This document shows positions 9,135-17,931 of a stretch of 39,109 nt of DNA, piece by piece. The notes beneath the pieces were generated by a model. That model was not told the origin of the DNA. It saw only the letters and a list, made by a program, of their open reading frames with translations, and ran no database searches. A program made the translations under genes and the position numbers. Every line of letters starts with the position of its first letter. Position 1 is the first letter of the stretch. Source of the stretch: JAEVZK01 sp038202925 (GTDB taxonomy: Bacteria > Armatimonadota > Fimbriimonadia > Fimbriimonadales > Fimbriimonadaceae); the NCBI GenBank assembly GCA_038202925.1, contig JBBREM010000011.1, forward strand, positions 1 to 39,109. The letters are read 5' to 3'.

Positions 9135-11912
9135 TTATGCCAGCGTGAAGAGGAACGTCGCGCCTTTGCCCGGCGACGACTCCGCGCGGACATCCCCGCC
9201 GTGCCGCTGGACGATGCGCTGGACGTTCGCCAGCCCGATGCCAGTCCCTGGGTAGTCGGCATCGTGAACGAGCCGCTCGAACGGGAGAAACAGCTTGTGG
9301 GCGTAGGTCATTTCGAATCCGATGCCGTGATCGCGCACGAAGTATTCACCTTCGGAATTGCGGCCGAACGTGACCTTCCCGCCGTGCGGGGAGAACTTGG
9401 CGGCGTTTTCAAATAGGTTGAGGATGACGAAACGAAGCAGCCTTGCATCGCCATTGGCGCTGAGGTTGGGCTCCACCACGAATTCCACTTTCTTCGCGCG
9501 TCCGTCGCTCCGCAACTCGTCGGCCACGTCTTCGGCAAGCTCCGATAGATTCACATCCTCGAATGCCATCTCTTGCCTGGAAAGGCGCGACAGCTTCAGC
9601 AGCTCGTCGATCAGCACTCCCATTTTCTTCGCGGCGGCGGCTTGCCGCTCCAGGAGGGCTCGCTGCTCGGCGCTTATCTTCTCGCCCGCTTCTTCGAGCA
9701 AGATCATGCTCGTCGACATGATCGCCCGAAGGGGGGCTCGGAGATCGTGTGACACCGAGTAGGTGAAGCCCTGCATTTCATCGTTGGCGGAACGCAGCTC
9801 GGCAGTGCGCGAGTTGACGCGCTCCTCGAGTGAGGCATTGAGCTGCCTAACCTCATCCTCCGCCCGCCGGCGCTCCTCGAGCTCTCGTTGAGCGGTTGAA
9901 TAGAGCCGGGAATTGTCGACGGCCAGGCCGGCCATGCGGCCCAGCTCCTCAAAAATGGGCAGATCGCGATCCTGATAGCGGCCGCGCACGCTGGAAACGA
10001 AGCTGATTGCGCCGATTGTGGCCTCTCGGGTGACAAGGGGGACGATGACGACTGAGCCCAGTTCGATTTGCCGGATCACACTTAACTGTTCGGGGGTGAG
10101 TTTGGCCTCCGTGATCAACTCCTCTGGAATTTCGCTCCAGAGCTCGGACTTGCCGGTGCGGAGAACATTAGGCACACCGGTGGGCTGGTTCATGTCCACT
10201 GGAAACATCTCCATGATCTCGTAAGCCCATTTCACCTTTTCCGGGTCGACGTGAGCCGTGGCCACCCTCTTGAGGCCCGTGTCGGCATCCAAGAAGTCGA
10301 TCGAGACCCAATCCGCCAGGACCGGAACGGCAAGGTAGGCCACCTTGTCCAGTGTCCGCTCGTAGTCGAGCGACTCGGCGAGCGAGTGCCCGGCTTCGGT
10401 TAGGAAGCGCTGGCCCTCCTCTATCCACTTGCGCTCGGTAATATCGATCGCCGCGCTGACGGCGATCCGGCGTCCATCGGGGAGTACACCGAGAGGTGCG
10501 CTGGTGACTATCCAATAGTGCTCGTAGCCGTCGCGCGATTTAATGACATGTTCGACCGACTCGGCCCTCTTGTGGTCGGTGCGGAATGGGTGGCCCAGAG
10601 CGTCGGCCAGATGAGGAGCCTTCGCGCCGACGAGCTTCACCCAAGTGCTAACTGAGTGAGCCTCTTCGAGTTCATAGCCGGTCGCTTTGACCCAGGCCCG
10701 ACTTGAGTAAATGATTTCGCCGTCTTCGGCGTGGATGATCTTGGGGATCGGCGAGTTTTCGATCGCCTGGCGGAAGCGCGATTCGCTTTCCCGCAACGCG
10801 TCCTCGGCGATATGCCGCTCCGTGATGTCGAGCGCCGCGCCGGTGACGCCGCAGATCGCGCCATCCGGGTTGCGAAGCGGCTCGATCATGAGATCGTAAT
10901 ATTTGAGTCCAGGCTGAATGGACGCTTTGATCGTCTGGCGCACGCCTTTGCCGGTGTCGAGCACTTGCTGCTTGAGCGCGGTGAGAAGCGCGCCCTCCCC
11001 TTCGGGCAAAAGCTCGTCATCCCGGCACCCCATCGAATGCTTCTCGAAGAACTCGTTCGACGGAAAAAGCCAAGTGTAGCGAAGCTGCTCATCCTGCTCG
11101 AAGGCAGTGATGCCGCCGCTCGCCAGCGCAATTCTGAAACGCGACTCGCTGAGCTGCAGCTCCTGCGCGGCGATCTTTTGATCGTGAATACGGGTGCTTG
11201 TCCCATACCAACGCACAATCTTGCCATCCCCATCTTTCACCGGTACGGAGCGTGCCAGATGCCACAGGTAATCGCCGTTGCGATCGCGTAGGCGCAGCTC
11301 CATTTCAAGGGTCGTGCCGCTCTTGCGGGCCTCCTCCCACATGGATTTCGCGCGGGCGGCGTCTTCGGGGTGCAGCGCCTCATTGTAGGAGTCGGGCGTC
11401 GTGGTTTCTGGATCAAGGCCGGTGTATTCGAACCATCGCGCGTTGATGAACTGGCTCTTGCCGTTGACATCGGCAACCCACGCGATCTGCGGCATCGCGT
11501 CGGCAAAGTCTCGGAAGAGCCGTTCGCTCTTGGCCAAGTCGTCGTCGGTTATCTTGCGCGCGGTGATGTCGCGGGAGAGGACGGCGATGCCTTGCTCGAT
11601 CGGATAAGCGCGGATCTCGTACCACGCTCCGCTCTCCGCGAGAAACTCGAAGTGAGTGGCCACGCGCACATCCATCACGCGGCGATATTGCCGCTCAAGC
11701 TCGGTGCCGTGGAGGCGCGGGAACAGCTCCCAAATGACGTTGCCTTCAATCTGAAGATCGTGCCAGGTTTCCGTGTATTCACGGGCGGCCCGGTTGCGGT
11801 AGATGAAGCGCCACTCCCGGTCCAACGCGACAAAGCCATCGGAAATGGCTTCTAGTACGTTAAAACCGACGTCGTTCAGGGCGTCGGGCATGTTGAGGAC
11901 GCGACTATCCAA
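9135..11912 (-). CDS. Sensor histidine kinase: four PAS domains, GAF, HisKA, HATPase
   Basis: The product has 925 residues and no membrane segment. Four PAS-type domains follow one another: about 15-120 (FVALDREWRFIYRNRAA), 130-250 with a PAC-like RDRNGDYLWHLARSVPV segment, 255-375, and 380-500. A GAF domain spans about 510-665, then a coiled coil, then the H-box YSVSHDLRAPLRAI with His722 and an HATPase_c (LNLFENAAKFS, DHGIGFEM, GTGIGLANVQRIV). There is no receiver, so it must signal to a separate regulator. The H-box form SHDLRAPLRAI is that of phytochrome-related kinases, but no chromophore Cys is recognised. The start is TTG at 11912 or ATG at 11891. The stop lies 8 bp before hisC, hence co-transcription. 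Confidence 0.92.
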   Translation of the reverse strand: MDSRVLNMPDALNDVGFNVLEAISDGFVALDREWRFIYRNRAAREYTETWHDLQIEGNVIWELFPRLHGTELERQYRRVMDVRVATHFEFLAESGAWYEIRAYPIEQGIAVLSRDITARKITDDDLAKSERLFRDFADAMPQIAWVADVNGKSQFINARWFEYTGLDPETTTPDSYNEALHPEDAARAKSMWEEARKSGTTLEMELRLRDRNGDYLWHLARSVPVKDGDGKIVRWYGTSTRIHDQKIAAQELQLSESRFRIALASGGITAFEQDEQLRYTWLFPSNEFFEKHSMGCRDDELLPEGEGALLTALKQQVLDTGKGVRQTIKASIQPGLKYYDLMIEPLRNPDGAICGVTGAALDITERHIAEDALRESESRFRQAIENSPIPKIIHAEDGEIIYSSRAWVKATGYELEEAHSVSTWVKLVGAKAPHLADALGHPFRTDHKRAESVEHVIKSRDGYEHYWIVTSAPLGVLPDGRRIAVSAAIDITERKWIEEGQRFLTEAGHSLAESLDYERTLDKVAYLAVPVLADWVSIDFLDADTGLKRVATAHVDPEKVKWAYEIMEMFPVDMNQPTGVPNVLRTGKSELWSEIPEELITEAKLTPEQLSVIRQIELGSVVIVPLVTREATIGAISFVSSVRGRYQDRDLPIFEELGRMAGLAVDNSRLYSTAQRELEERRRAEDEVRQLNASLEERVNSRTAELRSANDEMQGFTYSVSHDLRAPLRAIMSTSMILLEEAGEKISAEQRALLERQAAAAKKMGVLIDELLKLSRLSRQEMAFEDVNLSELAEDVADELRSDGRAKKVEFVVEPNLSANGDARLLRFVILNLFENAAKFSPHGGKVTFGRNSEGEYFVRDHGIGFEMTYAHKLFLPFERLVHDADYPGTGIGLANVQRIVQRHGGDVRAESSPGKGATFLFTLA

Positions 11913-11947
11913 TTGCTCTCTGGAAGATTGTAATGCATAAATCGTCG

Positions 11948-11971
11948 TTCTTGCGCCGCTGGGCGCAAGAA
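11948..11971 (-). terminator. Hairpin after the cystathionine synthase-like gene
   Basis: A perfect 10-bp stem TTCTTGCGCC/GGCGCAAGAA with loop GCTG lies 19-42 bp after the stop at 11990. Downstream on the minus strand there is no long T run (only ATTT), so it is a weak or atypical intrinsic terminator, or an mRNA-stabilising hairpin. Confidence 0.5.
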
Positions 11972-11989
11972 AACGTTGCCGATTCGTCG

Positions 11990-13189
11990 CTACGAGACGG
12001 AGGCGAAGGCCTTTGTCTCTGCTTTGCCGACCGCCGCTGTCAGCGCCCGCTCGAGGTCTTCCAACAGGTCCTCGATATCTTCGATGCCCACGCTGAGGCG
12101 CAGGCCGTTGTCCACAACGCCCATGTGGCGTCGCTGCTCATCGGTCATGCAGGCGTGGGACATGAGAGGCGGATAACCGACAATTGATTCGACACCGCCG
12201 AGGCTCTCGGCGAGGAGGAAGACCTTCGTCGCCTCGGCGAAGCGGCGAGCCTCCGCAGCCCCGCCCTGGATGTTGAACGCCACCATGCCGCCGAAGCCTT
12301 TGGGCATCTGGCGCCTAGCCAGCTCGTAATCGGGATTCGAGGGCAGGCCGGGGTAGTAGACCTTCTCGACGCGCGGGTCGGCTTCGAGGAACTCGGCCAC
12401 TGCCAGCGCGTTGCTGCAGTGCTGCCTCATGCGCAGGGCGAGCGTCTTCACGCCGCGCAGGCTGAGCCATGCGTCGAACGGGCTGGGCGCGGCACCAAGG
12501 CTCTTGCCGAACTCGAAGACGGCTTCCGCGATCGAGGCGTCGTTGGTGATCAGCGCGCCCCCGATGACGTCGCTATGGCCGCTGATGTACTTCGTCGTGG
12601 AGTGGACGACGATATCGATGCCCATGTCGAGCGGATTCTGCAGGTAGGGCGAGGCGAAGGTGTTGTCGAAGACGGTGATCAGCCCGAGCTCCCTGCACGC
12701 GGCGGCGATGGCGGCGATATCGGCTAACGAGAGATTCGGGTTGGTGGGCGATTCGAAGACGACCATCTTCGTGGCCGGCCTCACCTCTTTGCGCAGCGAT
12801 GCGACGGTGCCGTCGAATTCGCTCGTGCCCAGCCCCTGGCGCGGAAGGGTCTTATCGGCGAGGCGGAAAGTGCCGCCGTAGATGTCATGGGCGATGAGCA
12901 CATGGTCGCCCGCCTCAAGCAGGCTGAACGCGGCGACGATCGCCGCCATGCCGCTCGAAAAGCAGGTGCAGTGCTTGCCATTCTCCAGCGCCGCGAGGAC
13001 ATGCTCGAGCGTGGTGCGCGTGGGATTGGCACAGCGGGTGTAGTCGTGCTTGGGTATCGCGCCGAGATCGGGCCACGCGAAGGTGGCGGATTGGTAGATC
13101 GGCGGGATCACCGGCATGAACGTGCCTTCGGGGGTCTGGCCGGTGCGTATCGCGCGGGTGGTGAATCTCACCCTAATATCATTCACCAA
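11990..13189 (-). CDS. Cystathionine gamma-synthase / gamma-lyase family PLP enzyme
   Basis: The protein has 399 residues, the normal length of the Cys/Met metabolism PLP family. Motifs: YTRCANPTRTTLE, SSGMAAI, the PLP lysine K200 in HSTTKYISGHSDVIGGA, and AESLGGVESIVGYPPLMSHA near the C-terminus. The family contains MetB, MetC, MGL and CGL, and sequence alone does not decide which reaction this one performs; gamma-synthase/lyase activity is most likely. The start is probably TTG at 13189 or the following GTG; TRAIRTGQTP is the usual beginning. No other methionine gene is in the window. Confidence 0.88.
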   Translation of the reverse strand: MVNDIRVRFTTRAIRTGQTPEGTFMPVIPPIYQSATFAWPDLGAIPKHDYTRCANPTRTTLEHVLAALENGKHCTCFSSGMAAIVAAFSLLEAGDHVLIAHDIYGGTFRLADKTLPRQGLGTSEFDGTVASLRKEVRPATKMVVFESPTNPNLSLADIAAIAAACRELGLITVFDNTFASPYLQNPLDMGIDIVVHSTTKYISGHSDVIGGALITNDASIAEAVFEFGKSLGAAPSPFDAWLSLRGVKTLALRMRQHCSNALAVAEFLEADPRVEKVYYPGLPSNPDYELARRQMPKGFGGMVAFNIQGGAAEARRFAEATKVFLLAESLGGVESIVGYPPLMSHACMTDEQRRHMGVVDNGLRLSVGIEDIEDLLEDLERALTAAVGKAETKAFASVS

Positions 13190-13289
13190 TCGCCCCGCGA
13201 ACGTGAGCGATTCGTTCGATTGTTAGGCGGGGCGGGGGGTTTTGGCATCGAACCGACCGCGGGTGGGCCGGAGGGTTTCGCCCTTAGGC

Positions 13290-13312
13290 GTGGCGGGGAC
13301 ATTCCTGTCCCC
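13290..13312. repeat. Dispersed palindromic repeat copy
   Basis: It contains GGGGACATTCCTGTCCCC preceded by GTGGC, in the same orientation as the left copy at 527-547. Homology continues downstream as CTCGGCCAATGCCGGAG (compare CTCGGGCAAAGCCCGAG at 550-565), where both arms changed together, so pairing is partly kept. Confidence 0.8.
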
Positions 13313-13420
13313 ACTCGGCCAATGCCGGAGCTGCGCAGGGGTCCGTGTCGTCAGGGTGCGCAATTTGTTCGCAAGAGCGCGGCCATCGGCGAGCCGGTTG
13401 CGGGGATCTCGATGGAGGTT

Positions 13421-13590
13421 GGAGTTTCCACGATGCGAGAGTGAGTTATCTCACTGCGGATGTGATCTTCCACGATGCGAGAGTAAGTGATCTCCGTCGT
13501 AGTTAGAGCAATCGCGATGCGAGATTAATCAATCTCACTCGGAGTTGGACCTCCCACGAAGCGAAAGTAAGAGCCCGTAAGGCACTCGAA
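13421..13590. repeat. 42-bp direct tandem repeat, four imperfect copies
   Basis: The core CGATGCGAGA starts at 13431, 13473, 13515 and, as CGAAGCGAAA, at 13557: exactly 42 bp apart each time. Several units contain an inverted repeat directly after the core (AGTGAG-TTAT-CTCACT in unit 1; GAGATT-AATC-AATCTC in unit 3). There is no spacer/repeat alternation as in CRISPR. 42 bp is four helical turns, so repeated sites for a DNA-binding protein are conceivable. Confidence 0.8.
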
Positions 13591-13753
13591 GATCAAGGCC
13601 CCTCTGCGGCGTGGGGGATTTGAAGCGAAGGGTCGGACAAGAGGGCGGGGCCGATGGTTATGGTGCACGGCGGCCCAGGAGGTCAGGAGAGAGACTATTT
13701 ATATCGGACGATCGCCCATGCTCCAGAGGGGTTGTCGCCGACCATACGCAGAG

Positions 13754-13781
13754 CCGCCCGGCCAGTTGAGGGGCCGGGCGG
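13754..13781 (-). terminator. GC-rich hairpin after the pilin-like gene
   Basis: A perfect 10-bp stem CCGCCCGGCC/GGCCGGGCGG with an 8-base loop lies about 25 bp after the stop of the pilin-like gene at 13804. No U-tract follows on the minus strand, so termination is inferred from the stem strength and position only. Confidence 0.5.
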
Positions 13782-13803
13782 TGGAGAGCTGCGCGACTGC
13801 GGC

Positions 13804-14859
13804 TCAGGGCCAGTAGGTCGGGGCGCGGAGCTGCTTGGCCTGCGCCGCGTTGGTCTGGAGATAGTTATCCCAGGTGACGGTGAACTTGGCGTTGTTCACG
13901 TAGTTGCCGGCAGCAAGGGCCCCGGTGAGGGTGAGCGTCTTGTTGATCGTGACCGACGTTCCGGCGAAGTAATAGCCGGCGGCGCTGATCGTGGCCGAGG
14001 CACCTCCAAAGGTGATGCCGTTTGGCGTAACCACTGAAAAGTGAGTGAATCCGTTGTAGTTGCTCACGTTTTGATCAACGATGACGTTGCCGGTGACATA
14101 GAAGGTGCCGGTGCCCTTGACAGCTCCCCGCAACGTGAGGTTGCCGTTGACGACGACCAGCGCGTTGGATGCGGGGAAGTTGTAGGCGGTCAGAGTCTGC
14201 GGCCCCACCAGCGTGGAGGTGGCGGCGGTAGGATAGCCGGCAGCGGTGACATCCGGGAAGGGGAACGGAGCGACGCCGGTGAGAATGTTGCCCAGCACCG
14301 TGATCAACCCGAGCGGGTTGAAGCTACCAGTAGTCTTGAAGTCTTTGGTGATCTTGCTGCCAAGGCTCCCGAGGATCGTCGGCGAGTTCTTGCAGTAGAC
14401 GCTGCCGTTAACGACAGAGCCAGTCGGCCAGGTGAGCCCGCTGTTCGAGAACACTCCGTACGACCACAGATTGTCGAGCTGGCTGGTGAGAACGGCGGTG
14501 ACCTCGCCACCATTTTGGTTCAGCACCGTTCTGCCTAGCTTGTCGGCCTTACTGGCGGTGATGCATACGGTGTTGGCTAGCGAACCGGAATTATCGGCAA
14601 TGCTAATCGTAACGGCTTGTCCGCCGACGTAATAAACCTTGAGGTCGCCGGCCTTGATCTTGGCGGTGGCAAGATCGCCTTCCGCCATGGCGACGGCGCC
14701 GGAAAGAACGTATGCGTCCTTGACCTTGTTTTCCTTCTTCTCCTGATTGCGGGAGATGTTCCCGGTCAGCGTCAGGCCCGCGACGGCGGTAATGCCGAGC
14801 GACGTGCTGACGATCAGAACTACCATGAGTGCGCTTCCGCGCTTTCGGCTGTTGTTCAT
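13804..14859 (-). CDS. PilX/pseudopilin-like secreted protein
   Basis: The 351-residue protein starts MNNSRKRGSALMVVLIVSTS followed by a hydrophobic segment (about 9-32) and a charged coil (RNQEKKENKVKDAY), as in PilX-type minor pilins. The typical GFTLxE cleavage motif is absent; GSALMVV stands in its place, as is usual for PilX. The remainder (about 90-351) is a Gly/Thr/Ser-rich beta region with a VVVNGNLTLRGAVKGTGTFYVTG repeat-like stretch, probably a beta-helix or adhesin-type surface domain. It is the last of three pilin-like genes transcribed leftwards (16471 to 13804) and probably is a minor component of a type IV pilus-like or type II secretion fibre. Confidence 0.78.
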   Translation of the reverse strand: MNNSRKRGSALMVVLIVSTSLGITAVAGLTLTGNISRNQEKKENKVKDAYVLSGAVAMAEGDLATAKIKAGDLKVYYVGGQAVTISIADNSGSLANTVCITASKADKLGRTVLNQNGGEVTAVLTSQLDNLWSYGVFSNSGLTWPTGSVVNGSVYCKNSPTILGSLGSKITKDFKTTGSFNPLGLITVLGNILTGVAPFPFPDVTAAGYPTAATSTLVGPQTLTAYNFPASNALVVVNGNLTLRGAVKGTGTFYVTGNVIVDQNVSNYNGFTHFSVVTPNGITFGGASATISAAGYYFAGTSVTINKTLTLTGALAAGNYVNNAKFTVTWDNYLQTNAAQAKQLRAPTYWP

Positions 14860-14928
14860 TGTTTTGTGCCCTCTCTGTTTGTTTCGGAGGAGTGGTGACG
14901 CCGAGTCACGCGTTCAAATGCGAGCTTT

Positions 14929-16074
14929 TCACTTCGGCATCATGACGACGTTGTCGAGGAGCCCGCCCGTCTTGTCTCCGACTGAGCTCTGGTCGATGAA
15001 TTCGAGGTCGGTAGTCGAGGCGGTGGCAGTCACGTTATACGATTTGAGCGTCCAAGCCGCCGAACCCGGAAGGCCGACGCCGTTCCCGGTCAAGGTGGCC
15101 AGCACCGCACCGTTCCACTTGACCTGGATATCGTTGCTCGCGCAGCCGGGGCGAGGGGTGTAGTAGAAGGTCAGCAGGTAGGTAACGCCGGGCGTGGTTG
15201 AGATGGTCTGCTTGACCGATCCGGGGACGTCCGCATCGAGCTCAAGGTGCTGCTTGCCCTTGAACGACTGGCATCCGAAGCCGCCGAACTGAACCTCGAC
15301 GGGAGTCGGACTGCTTGCCGACCAGCCTCCGGGGAGCCCGTCGTTGGTCATGTATCCCCAGCCGGTGCCGGAAACGTCGGGCAGCTCAAAGCTCCCGTTG
15401 ACGATCATGTTGCGGAAGTTGCCCCAATAGATCGTCTGGGTAAGGCCAAACGAGGTTCCTGGGCCATTGATGTCGGTGGTTTGGGACCGTTCGGCGCGGG
15501 TTAGCGAGGAGCCGTTGATGGTGACCGTCGACATCTGATTCACGATGTCGTTCGTGAAGGTAAGGCTATCGATCAGGGTCCACTTGAGATTTCCGCCGTA
15601 ATACTTTTGCCAGGCGACGTCGACGTTGGCCGCGATGGGGGTCGCGCTGTTGTTCACGATTGCGCGCGTCATCTTGGTGCCGGGCGTGGAGATGAACAGG
15701 CCCGTGTTGTCGGACATGTAGAACCACACGAAGAAGCCGGTGTTGTAGATCTCGCGGCCTCCAACGCTGGCATCGGGCGTGAAGTGTTCATTCGCTCCGT
15801 CATAGTCCTGGTCGGTACCGGTCGCGGGCATCACGCACACAAGGGCCTGATTCGTTCCGTTGGATGCGACGCTGCACGACTTGGCGGTGGATATGAACTT
15901 CTTGAACTCGTCGCAGAGCTGGTTGACCTGCATCTGCACTCCCGCTTCCGCGCCCTGAGCGCCAATACGCTTGCTGGAGTAGGCGAACAGGAGTGTGATG
16001 GCTCCCATGAGAGCCACGACCATGATCATGCCAATCGTTAGCTCAACGAGCGTCAAGCCCCGTCTACGGTGCAT
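14929..16074 (-). CDS. Prepilin-like protein with a C-terminal carbohydrate-binding-like (DUF642-type) domain
   Basis: The 381-residue protein starts MHRRRGLTLVELTIGMIMVV, a type III prepilin signal (cleavage after Gly6, Glu at mature position 5) with the hydrophobic N-helix to about residue 30. A PilW-like middle part follows. The C-terminus from about 220 (NMIVNGSFELPDVSG ... QHLELDADVPGSVKQTI ... LLDNVVMM) matches the galactose-binding-like DUF642 / choice-of-anchor pattern. The protein thus looks like a pilin tipped with a binding domain. It overlaps the upstream pilin-like gene by 11 bp. Processing by a PilD-type peptidase is expected; none is in the window. Confidence 0.85.
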   Translation of the reverse strand: MHRRRGLTLVELTIGMIMVVALMGAITLLFAYSSKRIGAQGAEAGVQMQVNQLCDEFKKFISTAKSCSVASNGTNQALVCVMPATGTDQDYDGANEHFTPDASVGGREIYNTGFFVWFYMSDNTGLFISTPGTKMTRAIVNNSATPIAANVDVAWQKYYGGNLKWTLIDSLTFTNDIVNQMSTVTINGSSLTRAERSQTTDINGPGTSFGLTQTIYWGNFRNMIVNGSFELPDVSGTGWGYMTNDGLPGGWSASSPTPVEVQFGGFGCQSFKGKQHLELDADVPGSVKQTISTTPGVTYLLTFYYTPRPGCASNDIQVKWNGAVLATLTGNGVGLPGSAAWTLKSYNVTATASTTDLEFIDQSSVGDKTGGLLDNVVMMPK

Positions 16075-16471
16075 CGTTCCTCACCGCGGAGTCGATCTGC
16101 GTCGTCCTGGTGGCTGGACCGGACGCGATCATTACCGTCCAAGACACCTGGGCGGAGACGGTGAACACTTTAGGGTCGGCGGTTGCCGAGACGGTAGTGG
16201 TTAAGCCCGCGGGCTGAGGAAGGTCTGTGGCGGGTATGCCAGTCGACGTGACGCCGGCAGCGACGGCACCGTAATAGGCCTTCGATTTGTATTTCTCGAT
16301 TTCCGACGTCGCGATGACAAGAGCTTTAGCCCGATGCCGAGTCAGAAAGTTCTGCGTATCGGTGAAGTTGATGGCCGTAATGATGCCAATCGCGGTGACA
16401 GAGAGGCAGACGGTAGCCACCAATAGCTCCATCAAGGTAAAGCCGCGATTCCGCCTTGGCGTGCCACTCAC
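16064..16471 (-). CDS. PilV/GspI-like prepilin
   Basis: The 135-residue protein begins MSGTPRRNRGFTLMELLVATVCLSVTAIGIITAI, a classic prepilin leader (cleavage after Gly10, Glu at mature position 5). It ends in a short beta domain with VSWTVMIASGPATRTTQIDSAV. The GTG start at 16471 has an AAGAGG ribosome binding site directly upstream. It is first in the three-gene pilin cluster, with an 11-bp overlap to the next gene, and likely primes or decorates a pilus or pseudopilus. The PilC/GspF platform gene at 21638 could serve the same machine. Confidence 0.88.
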   Translation of the reverse strand: MSGTPRRNRGFTLMELLVATVCLSVTAIGIITAINFTDTQNFLTRHRAKALVIATSEIEKYKSKAYYGAVAAGVTSTGIPATDLPQPAGLTTTVSATADPKVFTVSAQVSWTVMIASGPATRTTQIDSAVRNDAP

Positions 16472-16542
16472 CTCTTATGTATCGGAGGACGCGATCCAAA
16501 ATTGAAGAGTAAAAGGCACGTTCCGCTAATGGACGCGCAATC

Positions 16543-17271
16543 CTAACGGTAAAGCGCCAAGGCAACCGTGCGGAGGTACTCGTAGTCGCGGTTGCCGATG
16601 AGCACGACCGCGCAGTCTCCATCACCCCAGGTGACGCCGTTCATCTTGTCGATCTTGCAGGCGAACATGCCGTTGCCCATGGGCTGGACTCCATCGACGG
16701 CAGTCACGCCCGGAATCACCATCAAAGCCAGTTCGCCAGACTGATCGGTGAACCTCACGCTCACGATGCGGCGGTCCCCCTGATCGGCGATTGCGACGCC
16801 GAGGATTCGACTCGGATCGAGGGTGATCTTGGGCCGCTGGCCGGTCTGGTCGTTGATCCAGGTGTTGAGCTGCTCCGCTTGACGGGGCTTGGGGCCGGAG
16901 ATGGGGACAAGGCTGGAGGCGTAGGCAGCGACTTCGCCGGTGCCTACGCTGGAGCCGTGGATGCGGCGGAGATAGCCACCGCCCATGATGACGACGAAGA
17001 GCAGCAGAGACAAGGCCCAGGCGTAGCGGGTGATGAACCCTTCCGTTCGCTTTGCGCGGTCGATCTCATCGAGGCGCTTCGCGCATGATTTCCATAGAGC
17101 GGGCTCGACTGGTTTGCTTGGCTGCGCGGCGAGGAACGACTTCAGGTTTTTGATGGCTTCGAATTCGGCCTGCGCCTGCGGCGATGATTGGAGCAACGAT
17201 TCGACGTGAGCGCGCTCGTTGGCGGTCAGTTCGCCGTCGGCATAGCCGTGTACGAGGTTCAGATCCTTCAT
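16543..17271 (-). CDS. Membrane-bound anti-sigma factor
   Basis: The 242-residue protein has an N-terminal anti-sigma domain (LVHGYADGELTANERAHVESLL) with the fold of the zinc-binding family, but the HxxxCxxC cysteines are absent, so zinc is probably not bound. One transmembrane segment lies at about 83-100 (YAWALSLLLFVVIMGGGY). The rest (about 105-242) is outside the cytoplasm. Its ATG overlaps the TGA of the ECF sigma gene upstream (ATGA, 17268-17271), the usual translational coupling of sigma/anti-sigma pairs. The outer domain presumably receives an envelope signal that releases the sigma factor. Confidence 0.85.
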   Translation of the reverse strand: MKDLNLVHGYADGELTANERAHVESLLQSSPQAQAEFEAIKNLKSFLAAQPSKPVEPALWKSCAKRLDEIDRAKRTEGFITRYAWALSLLLFVVIMGGGYLRRIHGSSVGTGEVAAYASSLVPISGPKPRQAEQLNTWINDQTGQRPKITLDPSRILGVAIADQGDRRIVSVRFTDQSGELALMVIPGVTAVDGVQPMGNGMFACKIDKMNGVTWGDGDCAVVLIGNRDYEYLRTVALALYR

Positions 17272-17831
17272 TCGTCGACGCCTTGTTTGATGAACCCTTC
17301 CTTCATCGCGAATTCTTGCAACGATCGTCTCAACATAGCTCGGCCCCGGGCGAGCCGCGAGCGGACGGTGCCAATCGGCACACCCGTCGCATCCGCGATT
17401 TCCTGATAGGCCATTCCTTCGATATCGCTCAACATTACTGCTATTCGGAAGTCCTCCGGCACCTTGGCCAGCGCTTCCTCCACTTCGGCTCCGAGGGCGC
17501 TGTCGAAGAGAATCCGGTCCGGAATCTCGCCTTCGACCGCCATCGGTTCCACGGCGGACTCATCGTCAAGCGAGTTAAGCTGAGGTCCCCTCTGACGTGC
17601 TCTGTACTTGTTGATGTACAGGTTCGTCACGATGCGAAGCATCCAGGCCTTAAAGTTCGAACCGTCAAACCGTTCGAAGGCTTCATAAGCCCGCACGATC
17701 GCCTCTTGAGCGAGATCCTCGGCTTCCTCGCGAGAGCGTGTGAGCCTTAGCGCGGTACCGAAGACTGAGGGAAAGACCTTTTCAGCCTGCTTTTCGAATG
17801 CATCGCGCAAGTTGCGCTTCGCGAAGAGCAT
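17268..17831 (-). CDS. ECF-type RNA polymerase sigma factor
   Basis: The 187-residue protein is a sigma-70 family group 4 factor. Region 2 is at about 10-80 (RSREEAEDLAQEAIVRAYEAFERFDGSNFKAWMLRIVTNLYINKYR) and region 4 at about 125-180 (VPEDFRIAVMLSDIEGMAYQEIADATGVPIGTVRSRLARGRAMLR). Region 3 is missing, as in all ECF factors. It is coupled to the anti-sigma gene downstream. A GGAAC-like element upstream (17886-17890) fits self-regulation by ECF promoters. The target genes are unknown; the nearby pilin genes lie on the same strand just downstream. Confidence 0.95.
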   Translation of the reverse strand: MLFAKRNLRDAFEKQAEKVFPSVFGTALRLTRSREEAEDLAQEAIVRAYEAFERFDGSNFKAWMLRIVTNLYINKYRARQRGPQLNSLDDESAVEPMAVEGEIPDRILFDSALGAEVEEALAKVPEDFRIAVMLSDIEGMAYQEIADATGVPIGTVRSRLARGRAMLRRSLQEFAMKEGFIKQGVDE

Positions 17832-17861
17832 GGCTGAGGCGGATTCTACCCCTCGTTATTG

Positions 17862-17890
17862 TTCAACCCCTGAGCCTGATTACGCGTTCC
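17862..17890 (-). promoter_or_regulatory. Possible ECF-type promoter upstream of the ECF sigma gene
   Basis: On the minus strand GGAAC (17886-17890) is followed after 18 bases by GTTGAA (17862-17867), 31 bp before the start codon. GGAAC is the common -35 of ECF promoters; the -10 is only a loose match. Autoregulation is inferred. Confidence 0.3.
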
Positions 17891-17931
17891 CGTCAGCGAC
17901 TATTTGCGCCGAACTGGGAATATTGCCGGGA

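Larger units (their letters stand above)
13190..13803. other. 614-bp gene-free region with repeats
   Basis: No convincing gene was found on either strand between the start of the cystathionine synthase-like gene and the end of the pilin-like gene. It holds a palindrome copy (13290-13312), a 42-bp tandem repeat array (about 13421-13590) and a GC-rich hairpin (13754-13781). No tRNA-like fold was recognised. Confidence 0.6.

Noticed and set aside
9128..9262. N-terminal extension of HisC to 9262
   Set aside because: It would lie inside the end of the upstream kinase gene and has no similarity to HisC; GTG 9127 gives the family N-terminus.
13421..13590. CRISPR array
   Set aside because: The 42-bp units are contiguous degenerate repeats without unique spacers, and no cas gene is present.
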